Assembly (NCBI GenBank): GCA_002422395.1
Contig: DIUY01000011.1
Coordinates: forward strand, 272,132 to 336,131
Length of the DNA stretch: 64,000 nt
Reading direction: 5' to 3'
Source of the DNA: Methylococcaceae bacterium UBA6146
GTDB taxonomy: Bacteria; Pseudomonadota; Gammaproteobacteria; Methylococcales; Methylomonadaceae
Shown here: positions 44,355-52,811 of the stretch, in pieces
Position numbering within the stretch: position 1 is the first letter of the stretch
How the letters are laid out: each line of letters begins with the position of its first letter
Made by a program: the position numbers and the translations under genes
Notes under the pieces: generated by a model
The model's input: the letters and a program-made list of their open reading frames with translations, nothing else
Databases searched by the model: none
Told to the model about the DNA's origin: nothing

Positions 44355-47027
44355 ATGTCAGACAAAAGTGATAAATCGGTTGTTTTCAGATTTAACCCGC
44401 AAAAATTCTTGCTCGTTTTAGGGCTACTTTCACTATTCTGCTTGTCGCCCGTTAAAATTCCCACAGTGCTTTTTGTCTTTAACAGTGATTGGGGGCAGGG
44501 TTTTGATCATCCGCTGCAAGGGTGGGATCATCTTCTAACGATGATTGCGGTAGGTGTATGGGCGGTTCAGCTACGGGGGCAAGCCGTCTGGATGTTGCCT
44601 TTTACGTTTGTCAGCGTCATGAGCCTTGGGGGGCTTGCCGGTGCCGCAAGCTTTGCTATCCCTAGTGTGGAAATCATGATCTTGCTTTCTGGTTTGGTGT
44701 TTAGTGTATTTATCGTGCGCAAAATACACTTCACTACTCGGATGAATGTCCTGATTGTTGCCTTCTTCGCTTTTTTTCATGGCTATGCCCATGGCCAGGA
44801 AATATCAGCTTCAGCAAGCTTGATTTCGTACACGTTGGGGTTTGTGTTTGCCACATTGTTGTTACATTGCGCTGGGATAGCAACAGCGCGGTTGGTGGCG
44901 CTAGCGTTTGCTTTTTTTCTTGGTGGCACTGTGAATGCCGACGAAACAAAAAGCCCCGCTAAGGAGACGGCTGAAGGCAAAGCAAAAACCAGTAAAGAGG
45001 GTGCAATAGAACTCGAAGAAATGGTTGTCACCGCAGATGGGCGGGCACAAAACCTTATCGGCATGACCGGATCGGCATCGCAAGGCGAAATCACCCAAGC
45101 ACAATTTGAATACCGTCCGCTGTCCCGTAACGGCGAATTGGTGGAAGTGGTGCCTGGCACCATAGCTACCCAGCATAGCGGTTCCGGCAAGGCTAACCAG
45201 TATTTCCTGCGCGGTTTCAATCTTGACCACGGCACCGACTTTACGGCTTACGTTGACGGCATTCCCATGAATATGCCCACCCACGCTCACGGGCAAGGCT
45301 ATATGGACATGAATAGCGTCATCCCCGAGCTGGTGAAAAATATTGAATATGGCAAGGGGCCCTATTATGCGGAGGTGGGTGATTTTTCGTCGGCCGGTTA
45401 TGCCAAGATGTTCTCTATGGATAAGTTGCCGCAAGGCATTTTAAAGTTTACCGGTGGCCAGTTCGATTATTACCGCGCCCTAGTGGCCAATTCCAATAAA
45501 GTGGGCCGTGGCGATTTGCTTTACGCGGGGGAGCTTAATTTCTATAACGGCGTTTGGCAGCAGCCGGAAAATTCCAAGAAATTTAACGGGTTGCTGCGCT
45601 ATAGCCTGAATGAGGGCGACTGGGGCTCGTCCGTTAACGCCAAGGCATACACCAACCGCTGGGCGGCGACCAACCAGATTCCGCAGGCCTTGGTCGATAA
45701 TGGCACACTTGGCCTATATGGCACTATGGATTCCAGCGACGGCGGCGACACCAACCGCTACAGCATTTCTGGCAACCTTTGGAACAAAGGCGATAACTGG
45801 AAAAATGACGCCAATATCTACGCGCTTTATTACGATGTAAACCTGTATTCCAATTTCACCGGTTATTTGGACAACCCCGCTGGCGGCGACCAGATCCACC
45901 AGTTTGAACACCGGATCCAGACCGGGGGCAATATCGAACAGACGCGCTACAACACACTGTTGGGTTTGGATATGGATAACACCTTCGGTGTGCAATTACG
46001 CCATGATGAAATCATGGATTTGGGGCTGGACCGCACTATTGGCAGGCAATTTCCCAGCACGGTCAGTCACAGCAATGTCAGTGAAACCACCGTCGGGGTT
46101 TATTTCAAAAACCAGGCCTATTGGCATGAAAAAGTGCGCACCATTGCCGGGTTGCGGGGGGATTTTATCAATAACGATGTTACGGTGCTCGACACGGCCA
46201 CGCATGATCCTGCTGTCAATGCGGCGAATTCAGGCCATAGCGATCAGGCAATCGTCAGTCCAAAGCTAAGCCTGATCATCGGCCCTTGGCACAATACGGA
46301 ATACTTCATTAATGCCGGTTACGGGCATCATTCCAACGATGCACGCGGTACGACCCTGCAATCCGACCCGAATACAGGTGCGGCATTAGCCAGTAGTGCC
46401 GCCAGAATCACGCCTTTGGCCTGGTCGCGTGGCGGCGAAGTCGGGGTTCGCAGCAGCTTTATCCAAGGCTTGAACAGCACCTTGGCATTATGGTGGCTGG
46501 AGAGCAGTCAGGAACTGGTGTTTATTGGTGATGCGGGCTCGACTGAAGCCAACGGGAAGTCCCATCGTTACGGTGTCGAATGGACCAATTACTACAAACC
46601 GGCTGATTGGTTGACGCTGGATGCCGACTTTGCCTTGACTTCGGCGCGTTATGAGGCAACCCCGGAAGGTGAAACTAACCGTTATATCCCTAACTCAGTG
46701 GGCAGGGTCATCAGTGCCGGCGCCACAATGGCAGTGCCTAACGGTTTGTTCACCACAATACGCTTGCGCCACTTTGGCGACGTGCCGCTGGACTCATCGG
46801 GCATGTTCTGGGCAGGCAACACCAACATCGTCAATTTAGGCGCGGGTTACCAACAAAAAAAATATAAATTGGAAGTCGATATCTTCAATATTTTCGACTC
46901 GGCCACCAACGATATTGCCTACGCTTATCCATATGCCTATCCCACCGACGCTGCGCCGCAGACCGGCATTATGAAACACCCGGTCGAACCTAGAATGGTG
47001 CGGGCGACATTTACGCTCAATTTTTAA
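44355..47027 (+). CDS. HupE/UreJ permease fused to TonB-dependent receptor
   Basis: 890 residues from the ATG at 44355, preceded by GAAGG; a TTG four codons upstream is possible. Residues about 15-195 are a HupE/UreJ-type multi-span membrane protein with both family motifs: HPLQGWDHLLTM (52-63) and FFHGYAHGQE (140-149). Its last membrane helix ends GGTVNA|DE, which looks like a signal-peptidase site. From about 215 a TonB-dependent receptor starts: LEEMVVTADGRA, plug domain with NQYFLRGFNLDHGTDF and GIPMNMPTHAHGQGY, then a 22-strand-type barrel ending in an aromatic strand (MVRATFTLNF). HupE proteins move nickel or cobalt; the receptor would take up a metal complex across the outer membrane. 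There are no partner genes beside it. Confidence 0.88.
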   Translation: MSDKSDKSVVFRFNPQKFLLVLGLLSLFCLSPVKIPTVLFVFNSDWGQGFDHPLQGWDHLLTMIAVGVWAVQLRGQAVWMLPFTFVSVMSLGGLAGAASFAIPSVEIMILLSGLVFSVFIVRKIHFTTRMNVLIVAFFAFFHGYAHGQEISASASLISYTLGFVFATLLLHCAGIATARLVALAFAFFLGGTVNADETKSPAKETAEGKAKTSKEGAIELEEMVVTADGRAQNLIGMTGSASQGEITQAQFEYRPLSRNGELVEVVPGTIATQHSGSGKANQYFLRGFNLDHGTDFTAYVDGIPMNMPTHAHGQGYMDMNSVIPELVKNIEYGKGPYYAEVGDFSSAGYAKMFSMDKLPQGILKFTGGQFDYYRALVANSNKVGRGDLLYAGELNFYNGVWQQPENSKKFNGLLRYSLNEGDWGSSVNAKAYTNRWAATNQIPQALVDNGTLGLYGTMDSSDGGDTNRYSISGNLWNKGDNWKNDANIYALYYDVNLYSNFTGYLDNPAGGDQIHQFEHRIQTGGNIEQTRYNTLLGLDMDNTFGVQLRHDEIMDLGLDRTIGRQFPSTVSHSNVSETTVGVYFKNQAYWHEKVRTIAGLRGDFINNDVTVLDTATHDPAVNAANSGHSDQAIVSPKLSLIIGPWHNTEYFINAGYGHHSNDARGTTLQSDPNTGAALASSAARITPLAWSRGGEVGVRSSFIQGLNSTLALWWLESSQELVFIGDAGSTEANGKSHRYGVEWTNYYKPADWLTLDADFALTSARYEATPEGETNRYIPNSVGRVISAGATMAVPNGLFTTIRLRHFGDVPLDSSGMFWAGNTNIVNLGAGYQQKKYKLEVDIFNIFDSATNDIAYAYPYAYPTDAAPQTGIMKHPVEPRMVRATFTLNF

Positions 47028-47069
47028 GACTGGGGCCACAACACTTTTGCAGGTGTTTCAGCCGTGGCG

Positions 47070-47642
47070 CTAATCCTCAGGCCCAAAACACTTAGGATAA
47101 TCAATGCAAACCTCACAAGAAGGCGCCCGGCAAACATAAATGCCTTCTTCCTCACATAGCTGTTTGTACAGGAATTTCTTCCATTTCATGTCTTTGTTGT
47201 TTTTGGCGGCGAGTTCGGGGAAGTTATGGTGCAGCATCGCACTGAGTTGCTGACGTGACCACAGACCTAAGTCTTGCCAGAGATGGTCGCTGCCTAAACA
47301 GCCGGCGACGATGATGGCAATCAGCCAATCATTTTCCGCATCCGCTTGGGCATAGTGCTTTAGCAGATTGATGAGGTCGTCTTTTTCCAGCATCCGGCTG
47401 TAATCCAGAGTGCTGCCGGAGGGGGCTAAAGTTGGCAAGCTAACGCCAGGAAAAAAAAGGTTTTGCAACTGGCTAAATTGTTCCGGCGCCAAGCCCAAAT
47501 AATCGGGTAATACGCCCTTACCGGCACACCAGCTGGCCAGCATACAGGCCAGCCATTCGCTGTTAGCGGTCGGTAAAGGGCGTGATGTCAGACGGTGATA
47601 CAGCAGCTGGCTAACATCTTGGGCTTGGGGCAGGACAGACAT
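47070..47642 (-). CDS. nifQ: Molybdenum donor NifQ
   Basis: 190 residues from the ATG at 47642 (MSVLPQ); the open frame extends 20 codons into the ferredoxin gene. The C-terminal C-x4-C-x2-C-x5-C motif (CRAPSCEVCIDYPKC) is diagnostic of NifQ and binds the Mo-Fe-S cluster delivered to NifEN. Confidence 0.94.
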   Translation of the reverse strand: MSVLPQAQDVSQLLYHRLTSRPLPTANSEWLACMLASWCAGKGVLPDYLGLAPEQFSQLQNLFFPGVSLPTLAPSGSTLDYSRMLEKDDLINLLKHYAQADAENDWLIAIIVAGCLGSDHLWQDLGLWSRQQLSAMLHHNFPELAAKNNKDMKWKKFLYKQLCEEEGIYVCRAPSCEVCIDYPKCFGPED

Positions 47643-47644
47643 GA

Positions 47645-47995
47645 TTAATATTCGACCAGAATATCTTCGTCCCTGACAATCATCTGGCAGGCTAACCGCC
47701 ACGGTGGCGGCAAGTCATCGACAATCACTTGTTCCAGTTCATCTTTGCTCATTTTGCCGCATTGCCTTAACACGGCTTTTTCTTTTTCCGTTAACGTACC
47801 GCCCATGCGTTCGAGTTTTTTATCGACACTGCTGACTTTCACCAGGCAAGTGCCGCATTCGCCGTCTTCGCATTCAAAATTGATCGCGATTTTGTTTTCG
47901 CGGGCTAGTTTTAACAAGGTTTGGGTATGGCTGCCTGCGACCGCATAGACAGTTTTATCTTTATATTCAGGGTTGGAAAAGGTAACTAAGGCCAT
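47645..47995 (-). CDS. Plant-type [2Fe-2S] ferredoxin (nif-linked)
   Basis: 116 residues. C-x4-C-x2-C in FECEDGECGTCLVKV (near 41-49) and a final Cys in RLACQM. The longer loop before the last Cys (DKKLERMGGTLTEKEKAVLRQ) is shared with nif-linked ferredoxins. Carries electrons or protects nitrogenase. Two bases upstream of nifQ. Confidence 0.88.
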   Translation of the reverse strand: MALVTFSNPEYKDKTVYAVAGSHTQTLLKLARENKIAINFECEDGECGTCLVKVSSVDKKLERMGGTLTEKEKAVLRQCGKMSKDELEQVIVDDLPPPWRLACQMIVRDEDILVEY

Positions 47996-48022
47996 GGTGT
48001 CCTCGACAATGATAAAGGGTTA

Positions 48023-48310
48023 TTAAACCGGTTTGACTGAAATCGAACCGCCGAGCACCTGCGCTTGGCAGGCAAGGCGATTGTGTTTGCCGGCCATGTT
48101 TTCGCGCAGGATTTTATCTTCCAGCACAGAGGGCTCAGTCAGGTTATTCCAGCCTTCGGTCACTTTCATAATACACGTGCCACAATCGCCTTCGCGGCAG
48201 CCGTAGGTGATGCCTGAGCCGACTTTTTCGGATATTTCAATAATCCGTGTGCCTGCCGGTGCGGTTACTGTGACATTGATGTCTTCAAAGGTGATGCTTG
48301 CTTTTGCCAT
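48023..48310 (-). CDS. [2Fe-2S] ferredoxin (second, nif-linked)
   Basis: 95 residues. C-x4-C-x2-C in GCREGDCGTCIMKV and last Cys in RLACQAQ. Paralogue of the next ferredoxin but shorter. It stands between the flavodiiron protein and nifQ. Confidence 0.88.
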   Translation of the reverse strand: MAKASITFEDINVTVTAPAGTRIIEISEKVGSGITYGCREGDCGTCIMKVTEGWNNLTEPSVLEDKILRENMAGKHNRLACQAQVLGGSISVKPV

Positions 48311-48350
48311 GGGTTTGCTCCTGTTGGAGGTTGTTAAAATAATATTTTTG

Positions 48351-48381
48351 TTTTATGCCCTACGGCATTCCGGCCTACGCC
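48351..48381. repeat. Short repeat motif at the end of fprA
   Basis: Motif tatgccctacggcattccgg followed by cctacgcc; the same motif lies at 58227-58257. It overlaps the fprA stop codon (48375-48377). Confidence 0.6.
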
Positions 48382-49655
48382 AAATCCGCCATATCAATGG
48401 TCTTGCTTTCGCGTAGGCCCACTAATTCCTGCCCCAGCTCCCGTCCGAAGCGTTGGCAAAGTTCAATCTCTTCATCAGTGGGGATGAGTTTTATGCGCAA
48501 GCCCGACACCGGCACACGCAATTTTAAGCCGCGTAACCGGTCTTCAACCATGCGCACGGCTTCGCCCGACCAGCCGTAAGAACCGAACACGCCGCCTAAT
48601 TTGGTTTTAAGGTTAATCACCGTCAGTGACGACAATAAATCCCAAACCGGCTTGACCGCGTCGCCGTTGATGGTCGGCGTGCCGAACACCATGCCGTCGG
48701 CTTCTTCAATCAAATCAACAAATGAGGCAAGGTCGCTGCCTTCCAAATCGTACAGCGACACACGCACCCGCTCGATGCTCATCGCGCCTTCATAAATGGC
48801 TTCCGCCATGCGCCGTGTGTTGCCGTAAGAACTGATGTAAAAGACCAGCAAGGTCTTTTCCCCGTCATTGATGACATTTTGCAATGCCGCTTGCGACAGT
48901 TCGCGGTAACGTTGCACATAGCGGTGTGGCCGGTCACGCAACAGCGGCCCGTGGGCAGGGGCGATATGCTGGAGCGGTAACGGCTCGATCAATTCTAAGG
49001 CGCGGTTCACATAGTCTTTAAACGGACGCATGATGTGCGCGTAGTAATATTCAAACGAAAACCGGAAATCGCCGACTTCGTCATTAAATAAGCGGCTGTC
49101 ACAAAAATGGCAGCCGAACACATCGCCGGAAAACAGCGTTTTTTCTTCGGGCAAATAGGTGCATTGGGTGTCTGGCCAATGTAAATAAGGCGTGTGCAGA
49201 AACTGCAATGTCCGGTCACCTAACGACACGCCGTCACCTGTCAATACGGGCGTAAAGGCAAGCGAGTCTTGCTTTAACAATGCCTTGACCATCGTTTGCG
49301 CTTTTTGCGAAATATACAAACGGGCGTTAGGGGCACGCCGCATCAGTTCCGGCAATGCCCCGGTATGGTCGGGTTCCAGATGGTTTAGGACAATGACGGT
49401 GATTTCGTCATACCGTGCCACCGATTCCAAACGAGTAAAAAAATCATCAGCAAAATTCTCCTTAACGGTGTCGATAACAGCGACGCCATGATTGCCGCGC
49501 ACTAAATAGGCGTTATAGCTGGTGCCGTTAGCGGTTTTCAGGATGATGTCGAAGGTGCGTAAATTAGGGTCCAGCGCACCTATCCAATGCACCCGATCTG
49601 ACAACGCAACGGCCTGTGGCAAACCGGCCTGGCTGAATAGCGCGGGCTTAGTCAT
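48375..49655 (-). CDS. fprA: A-type flavoprotein / flavodiiron protein FprA
   Basis: 426 residues. Metallo-beta-lactamase-like domain with HLEPDH (H-x-E-x-D-H di-iron motif) and HTPYLHWPD, SGDVFGCHF. A flavodoxin domain from about 260 (LLVFYISSYGNTRRMAEAI). Flavodiiron proteins reduce oxygen or nitric oxide; beside nif genes it probably scavenges oxygen. Overlaps nifO by 8 bp. Confidence 0.92.
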   Translation of the reverse strand: MTKPALFSQAGLPQAVALSDRVHWIGALDPNLRTFDIILKTANGTSYNAYLVRGNHGVAVIDTVKENFADDFFTRLESVARYDEITVIVLNHLEPDHTGALPELMRRAPNARLYISQKAQTMVKALLKQDSLAFTPVLTGDGVSLGDRTLQFLHTPYLHWPDTQCTYLPEEKTLFSGDVFGCHFCDSRLFNDEVGDFRFSFEYYYAHIMRPFKDYVNRALELIEPLPLQHIAPAHGPLLRDRPHRYVQRYRELSQAALQNVINDGEKTLLVFYISSYGNTRRMAEAIYEGAMSIERVRVSLYDLEGSDLASFVDLIEEADGMVFGTPTINGDAVKPVWDLLSSLTVINLKTKLGGVFGSYGWSGEAVRMVEDRLRGLKLRVPVSGLRIKLIPTDEEIELCQRFGRELGQELVGLRESKTIDMADLA

Positions 49656-50058
49656 GGCCGCAACCGTTTTTCGTGCAGCTGGTTTCGGGCGTATCCGTTT
49701 CCAGCGCCGCCAAGTCTAGCCATGCCGCAAGCTGTTGCAGGTCAAAACCGACGCTTAAGTGTTCACCTATCTGCATCAATGGGCGGCGAACCAGTATCGG
49801 ATCAGCGACCATCAACGCCAAGGCTTCATCTGCACTGAGCTTTTCTGGGATTATTTCACCGTATTTCAACGCGGGCGCACGAAGGTTAAACCAATCGGCC
49901 ACCGGCAAATCACCAAAGAAAGCCCGTAAGCGCTCCGGTTGCCAGGTTTCGGCCAGCAAATCTTTGGCAATGACTCGGTGGCCGGCAGCGGTCAATTGCT
50001 GCTTTTGGCGGGCATTCGTGCTGCATCCGGGTTTTTCGTAGAACACAACCGTAGCCAT
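49648..50058 (-). CDS. nifO: Nitrogenase-associated ArsC/Spx-like protein NifO
   Basis: 136 residues from the ATG at 50058. Thioredoxin-fold ArsC-like family (VVFYEKPGCSTNARQKQQL with a lone Cys; later LVRRPLMQIG). The same family and position (nifB-fdxN-nifO) as in Azotobacter. The C-terminus has two extra Cys (SCTKNGCGHD). Confidence 0.88.
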   Translation of the reverse strand: MATVVFYEKPGCSTNARQKQQLTAAGHRVIAKDLLAETWQPERLRAFFGDLPVADWFNLRAPALKYGEIIPEKLSADEALALMVADPILVRRPLMQIGEHLSVGFDLQQLAAWLDLAALETDTPETSCTKNGCGHD

Positions 50059-50068
50059 TGCCAAACCC

Positions 50069-50347
50069 TCAGTGTGATTGCAACTCCGCCATGGCTTCGG
50101 CCATTTTTTCCGGCGGAATCCCCGTTAATGAGCCGGGCGGATTAACCGCCTCGCCCAAGGAATTTAAAATCGCGCCCTCAATCGGGCAAATGCTCGCGCA
50201 TTGGTAATCAGGAAAATCACCTTCACATTCGGTGCATTTGTTGGGATTGACCAAAAAATGCGGCTTGGCCTCGTAAATAGCCTTACTCGGACAAACCGGT
50301 GCGCAGGCAAAACAATTAACGCAAGATTCAATAATTTTTACGGCCAT
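50069..50347 (-). CDS. fdxN: 2[4Fe-4S] ferredoxin FdxN
   Basis: 92 residues from the ATG at 50347 (MAVKIIESC); the frame extends 14 codons into a repeat. Motifs CVNCFACAPVCP and CTECEGDFPDYQCASICP, the longer second loop typical of FdxN. Delivers electrons to NifB; sits directly downstream of nifB. Confidence 0.93.
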   Translation of the reverse strand: MAVKIIESCVNCFACAPVCPSKAIYEAKPHFLVNPNKCTECEGDFPDYQCASICPIEGAILNSLGEAVNPPGSLTGIPPEKMAEAMAELQSH

Positions 50348-50458
50348 GATGGGTTCCTTGAGTAGGGTGGGCAGCGCTTTTTTGCCCACCTTTTACATAC
50401 AGATAAAGGGTGGGCAGAGAAGCGCTGCCTTTATGCCCTTCGGGTGTACCCTACATTT
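50348..50458. repeat. Inverted repeats between nifB and fdxN
   Basis: Contains repeated and inverted pieces of gtagggtgggcagcgctt (about 50354-50373) and agcgctgcc with ggtgtaccctac (about 50420-50455). The mRNA between nifB and fdxN would fold strongly, which could set relative expression. Confidence 0.55.
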
Positions 50459-51949
50459 TTAAGCGCTTGCCCTTGCGGCTTCGGGCTTTGCGTCCAACTT
50501 GCCCGCCGCCGCCATTTCCTTATAAACCGCCATGACGGCCTCTTCAATCGGCTCCATTGCGTGTTCACCGTTAGGCATGATGCCGGCAGTTTCCAGCATT
50601 TCCCAAGGCTCGTAACCGACTTTGGAACATAGCACCGCTTCACAACCCGCCAAGGCACGGACAGTTTGTTGCAAGACGCTTTCACCTTCGCCGCAGCTGC
50701 TGTCACCGCCGCAATATTGGTCGGCCTTGCGGTGGCTGATAAAGCGCACGCCATCCGGTGAAGCCTCGTAAATCAAAAACTCTTTGGCGTGACCGAAATG
50801 GACATTAATCAAACCTTGTCCGGCAGTCGCCACCGCCATCAGCACGGGGCGTGTCGCCAATTTAGGCTCGGCTTTAAACTGCTCAACTTTGGCCGCTTTT
50901 TCCAAGCGTTTACTGTCCATTTCTTCTTGGATTGCTTGGTGGATGACCTTGCGTTTTTCCATCGCCGCTGAATAGTCAATGTCCATTTCTTCGATTTTAT
51001 CAATCGTGAATTCATCGCCACGATCTTCACCCAGCAAGCCCACCGCATCGGCGCGGCATTGGCGGCAATGGCGCATCATATTCATGTCGCCAGAGCAACT
51101 GTCTTGCAAGTCTTGCAACTCATCCGGGGTCGGCCCGCGTTGTCCCATCACACCATAAAACGTGCCGTGTTCGGCTTCGGCAATCAGGGGCATCACATTA
51201 TGCAAAAATGCGCCTTTGGATTTGACCACGCGGCTGACTTCTGCCAAATGCTGGTCGTTGACACCCGGAATCATCACCGAATTGACCTTGACCAAAATGC
51301 CTTTGGCGATCAGCATTTCCAGCCCTTTTTGTTGCTGGTCGATCAAAATCTTCGCGGCTTTCTTGCCCTTGATGCGTTTGTTGTTCCAGAAAATCCACGG
51401 ATAAATCTTCGCGCCGATTTCAGGATCCACACAGTTGATGGTGATGGTGACATGGTCGATATTGTGTTTGGACAATTCTTCCACGGCATCTGGCAGAGCC
51501 AGGCCGTTAGTGGACACGCACAATTTAATATCCGGCGCTTCCTCGCTCAACCGGCGGAAAGTCTCGAATGTACGTTCGGGATTGGCGAGCGGGTCGCCAG
51601 GGCCGGCGATACCCAAAACCGTCATTTGCGGAATGGTCGCCGCCACTGCCATCGTCTTTTTGACGGCTTGATCCGGGGTCAGCAATTCTGACACCACGCC
51701 AGGGCGTGATTCATTCGCGCAATCGTATTTGCGGTTGCAGTAATGGCATTGGATGTTACAAGCCGGCGCCACCGCAACGTGCATACGCGCGAAGTAATGG
51801 TGGGCATCTTCAGAATAACAGGGATGGTTCTGGACTTTTTCCCGAATCGAATCGGGCAGGGCATCCATTTGGTTATCGGTGGTACCGCAAGAGCTGGCAG
51901 CGCAGCCGCTTTTTGCCACTGGGGCTTCATTTAAGACGGGTAGTTGCAT
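50459..51949 (-). CDS. nifB: FeMo-cofactor biosynthesis radical SAM protein NifB
   Basis: 496 residues. Radical-SAM motif CNIQCHYCNRKYDC (C-x3-C-x2-C) near residues 59-72, GIAGPGDPLANPERTF, and a cluster of further Cys (HCRQCRADAVG). The C-terminal NifX-like domain has VATAGQGLINVHFGHAKEF. Builds NifB-co, the 8Fe core. First gene of its operon, from a sigma-54/NifA promoter. Confidence 0.97.
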   Translation of the reverse strand: MQLPVLNEAPVAKSGCAASSCGTTDNQMDALPDSIREKVQNHPCYSEDAHHYFARMHVAVAPACNIQCHYCNRKYDCANESRPGVVSELLTPDQAVKKTMAVAATIPQMTVLGIAGPGDPLANPERTFETFRRLSEEAPDIKLCVSTNGLALPDAVEELSKHNIDHVTITINCVDPEIGAKIYPWIFWNNKRIKGKKAAKILIDQQQKGLEMLIAKGILVKVNSVMIPGVNDQHLAEVSRVVKSKGAFLHNVMPLIAEAEHGTFYGVMGQRGPTPDELQDLQDSCSGDMNMMRHCRQCRADAVGLLGEDRGDEFTIDKIEEMDIDYSAAMEKRKVIHQAIQEEMDSKRLEKAAKVEQFKAEPKLATRPVLMAVATAGQGLINVHFGHAKEFLIYEASPDGVRFISHRKADQYCGGDSSCGEGESVLQQTVRALAGCEAVLCSKVGYEPWEMLETAGIMPNGEHAMEPIEEAVMAVYKEMAAAGKLDAKPEAARASA

Positions 51950-51986
51950 GGTAATGGCCTCGTATGTACGTTCATGATTAGTTAAA

Positions 51987-52001
51987 GCACAGGTTATGCC
52001 A
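51987..52001 (-). promoter_or_regulatory. Sigma-54 promoter of nifB
   Basis: TGGCATAACCTGTGC on the minus strand, with correct GG-N10-GC spacing. Expected start near 51975, about 26 bases before the nifB ATG. Confidence 0.8.
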
Positions 52002-52063
52002 AGGGTGAAAAATATTTTAACCTATTGATTTATTAGTGTATTGTTTTTATTTGTAAGCTGATT

Positions 52064-52079
52064 TGTTGTAAACGCAACA
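52064..52079. promoter_or_regulatory. NifA upstream activator site of nifB
   Basis: Perfect TGT-N10-ACA (TGTTGTAAACGCAACA), itself nearly a full inverted repeat (tgttg...caaca). Centre about 70 bp above the -24 element. Confidence 0.8.
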
Positions 52080-52124
52080 GTTTTGGATTTGGGCTTTGTT
52101 GTGAACCGGACAATAATCCCAGAT

Positions 52125-52391
52125 TCACATTTCAATTTCCCGCACCTCATCATCCTCGCTAATCTGTGCCCAAACCAACACGCCGTTATCGCCATACCGA
52201 TAATGGTGTTCCGACTCCACTTCGCCGTAGACGATTTTCTGGCAATGCAGCAATTGCCCCGTATCGGCAAAAATTCCACGGTAATAAAAGTTCCGGTGGT
52301 TCAGCTCGGTTTCGGTGATTTCGTTGACCAGTTTTAGCGGTAGTTTTACGCTGTTGTAAGTGAGGAAATAACGGGTTGTCGTTTGGTCCAT
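52125..52391 (-). CDS. Small nif-linked protein, DUF6156-like
   Basis: 88 residues from the ATG at 52391 (MDQTTT). The open frame reaches 52454, but the extra 21 residues are encoded by the hairpin repeat and are unlikely to be genuine. Blocks RYFLTYNSVKLPLKLVNEI and KIVYGEVESEHHYRYGDNG resemble a small family I associate with DUF6156 near nif genes. Function unknown. Confidence 0.6.
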   Translation of the reverse strand: MDQTTTRYFLTYNSVKLPLKLVNEITETELNHRNFYYRGIFADTGQLLHCQKIVYGEVESEHHYRYGDNGVLVWAQISEDDEVREIEM

Positions 52392-52404
52392 GGCAAGTGT
52401 GGTT

Positions 52405-52515
52405 AAGTGATTATGAATAAGTTTTTCGGCACAAAACGACTGCGCGTCCTTCACCCTCTGGGGCGCAAGTAAGGACGGGCAGCCGTGCCCCTAAAATTTT
52501 TGAGTATGTGCTTAT
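52405..52515 (+). repeat. Hairpin repeat, copy B
   Basis: Same ends as the copy at 19034 (aagtgattatgaataag ... gtgcttat), with one extra loop insert (cttcaccctctggggcgcaa). It supplies the TAA stop of the gene at 52512-52811 and lies in the leader of the gene at 52125-52391. Confidence 0.8.
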
Positions 52516-52811
52516 GAAAAAAGATGGATGGCGATGGCTTCCAGGGTTTGCTCTAGCGTCAAGTTTTCGTTTTCGCCGATGCTGTTGTGTGCCGGAATGG
52601 GATACTTGAGGTCGATGCCGTACCGCCCCGGCGTTTGCGCGAAGGTGAAGATGTAAGCGGCGAGTTTGGGGTCATCTAGCGCACAGAGTTCAATGGCCTG
52701 GTGGTGCTGTTCTTGGGTGTTCAAGGCCAAGGCATTTTCGCCGTGGCGGTGCACCAGTTCCAATAACAACAGCTTTAGCGGCGTGTCTTTATCAATCGCC
52801 CAGACATTCAT
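52512..52811 (-). CDS. Hypothetical nif-linked small protein
   Basis: 99 residues; overlaps rseC by 20 bp, a sign of coupled translation. No motif recognised (LLLELVHRHGENALALN, YIFTFAQTPGRYGIDLKYP). The stop codon lies in a repeat, so the C-terminus may have changed recently. Confidence 0.55.
   Translation of the reverse strand: MNVWAIDKDTPLKLLLLELVHRHGENALALNTQEQHHQAIELCALDDPKLAAYIFTFAQTPGRYGIDLKYPIPAHNSIGENENLTLEQTLEAIAIHLFS

Noticed and set aside
52392..52454. 21-residue N-terminal extension of the DUF6156-like protein
   Set aside because: The extension is translated from a hairpin repeat; the ATG at 52391 gives the family-like start.
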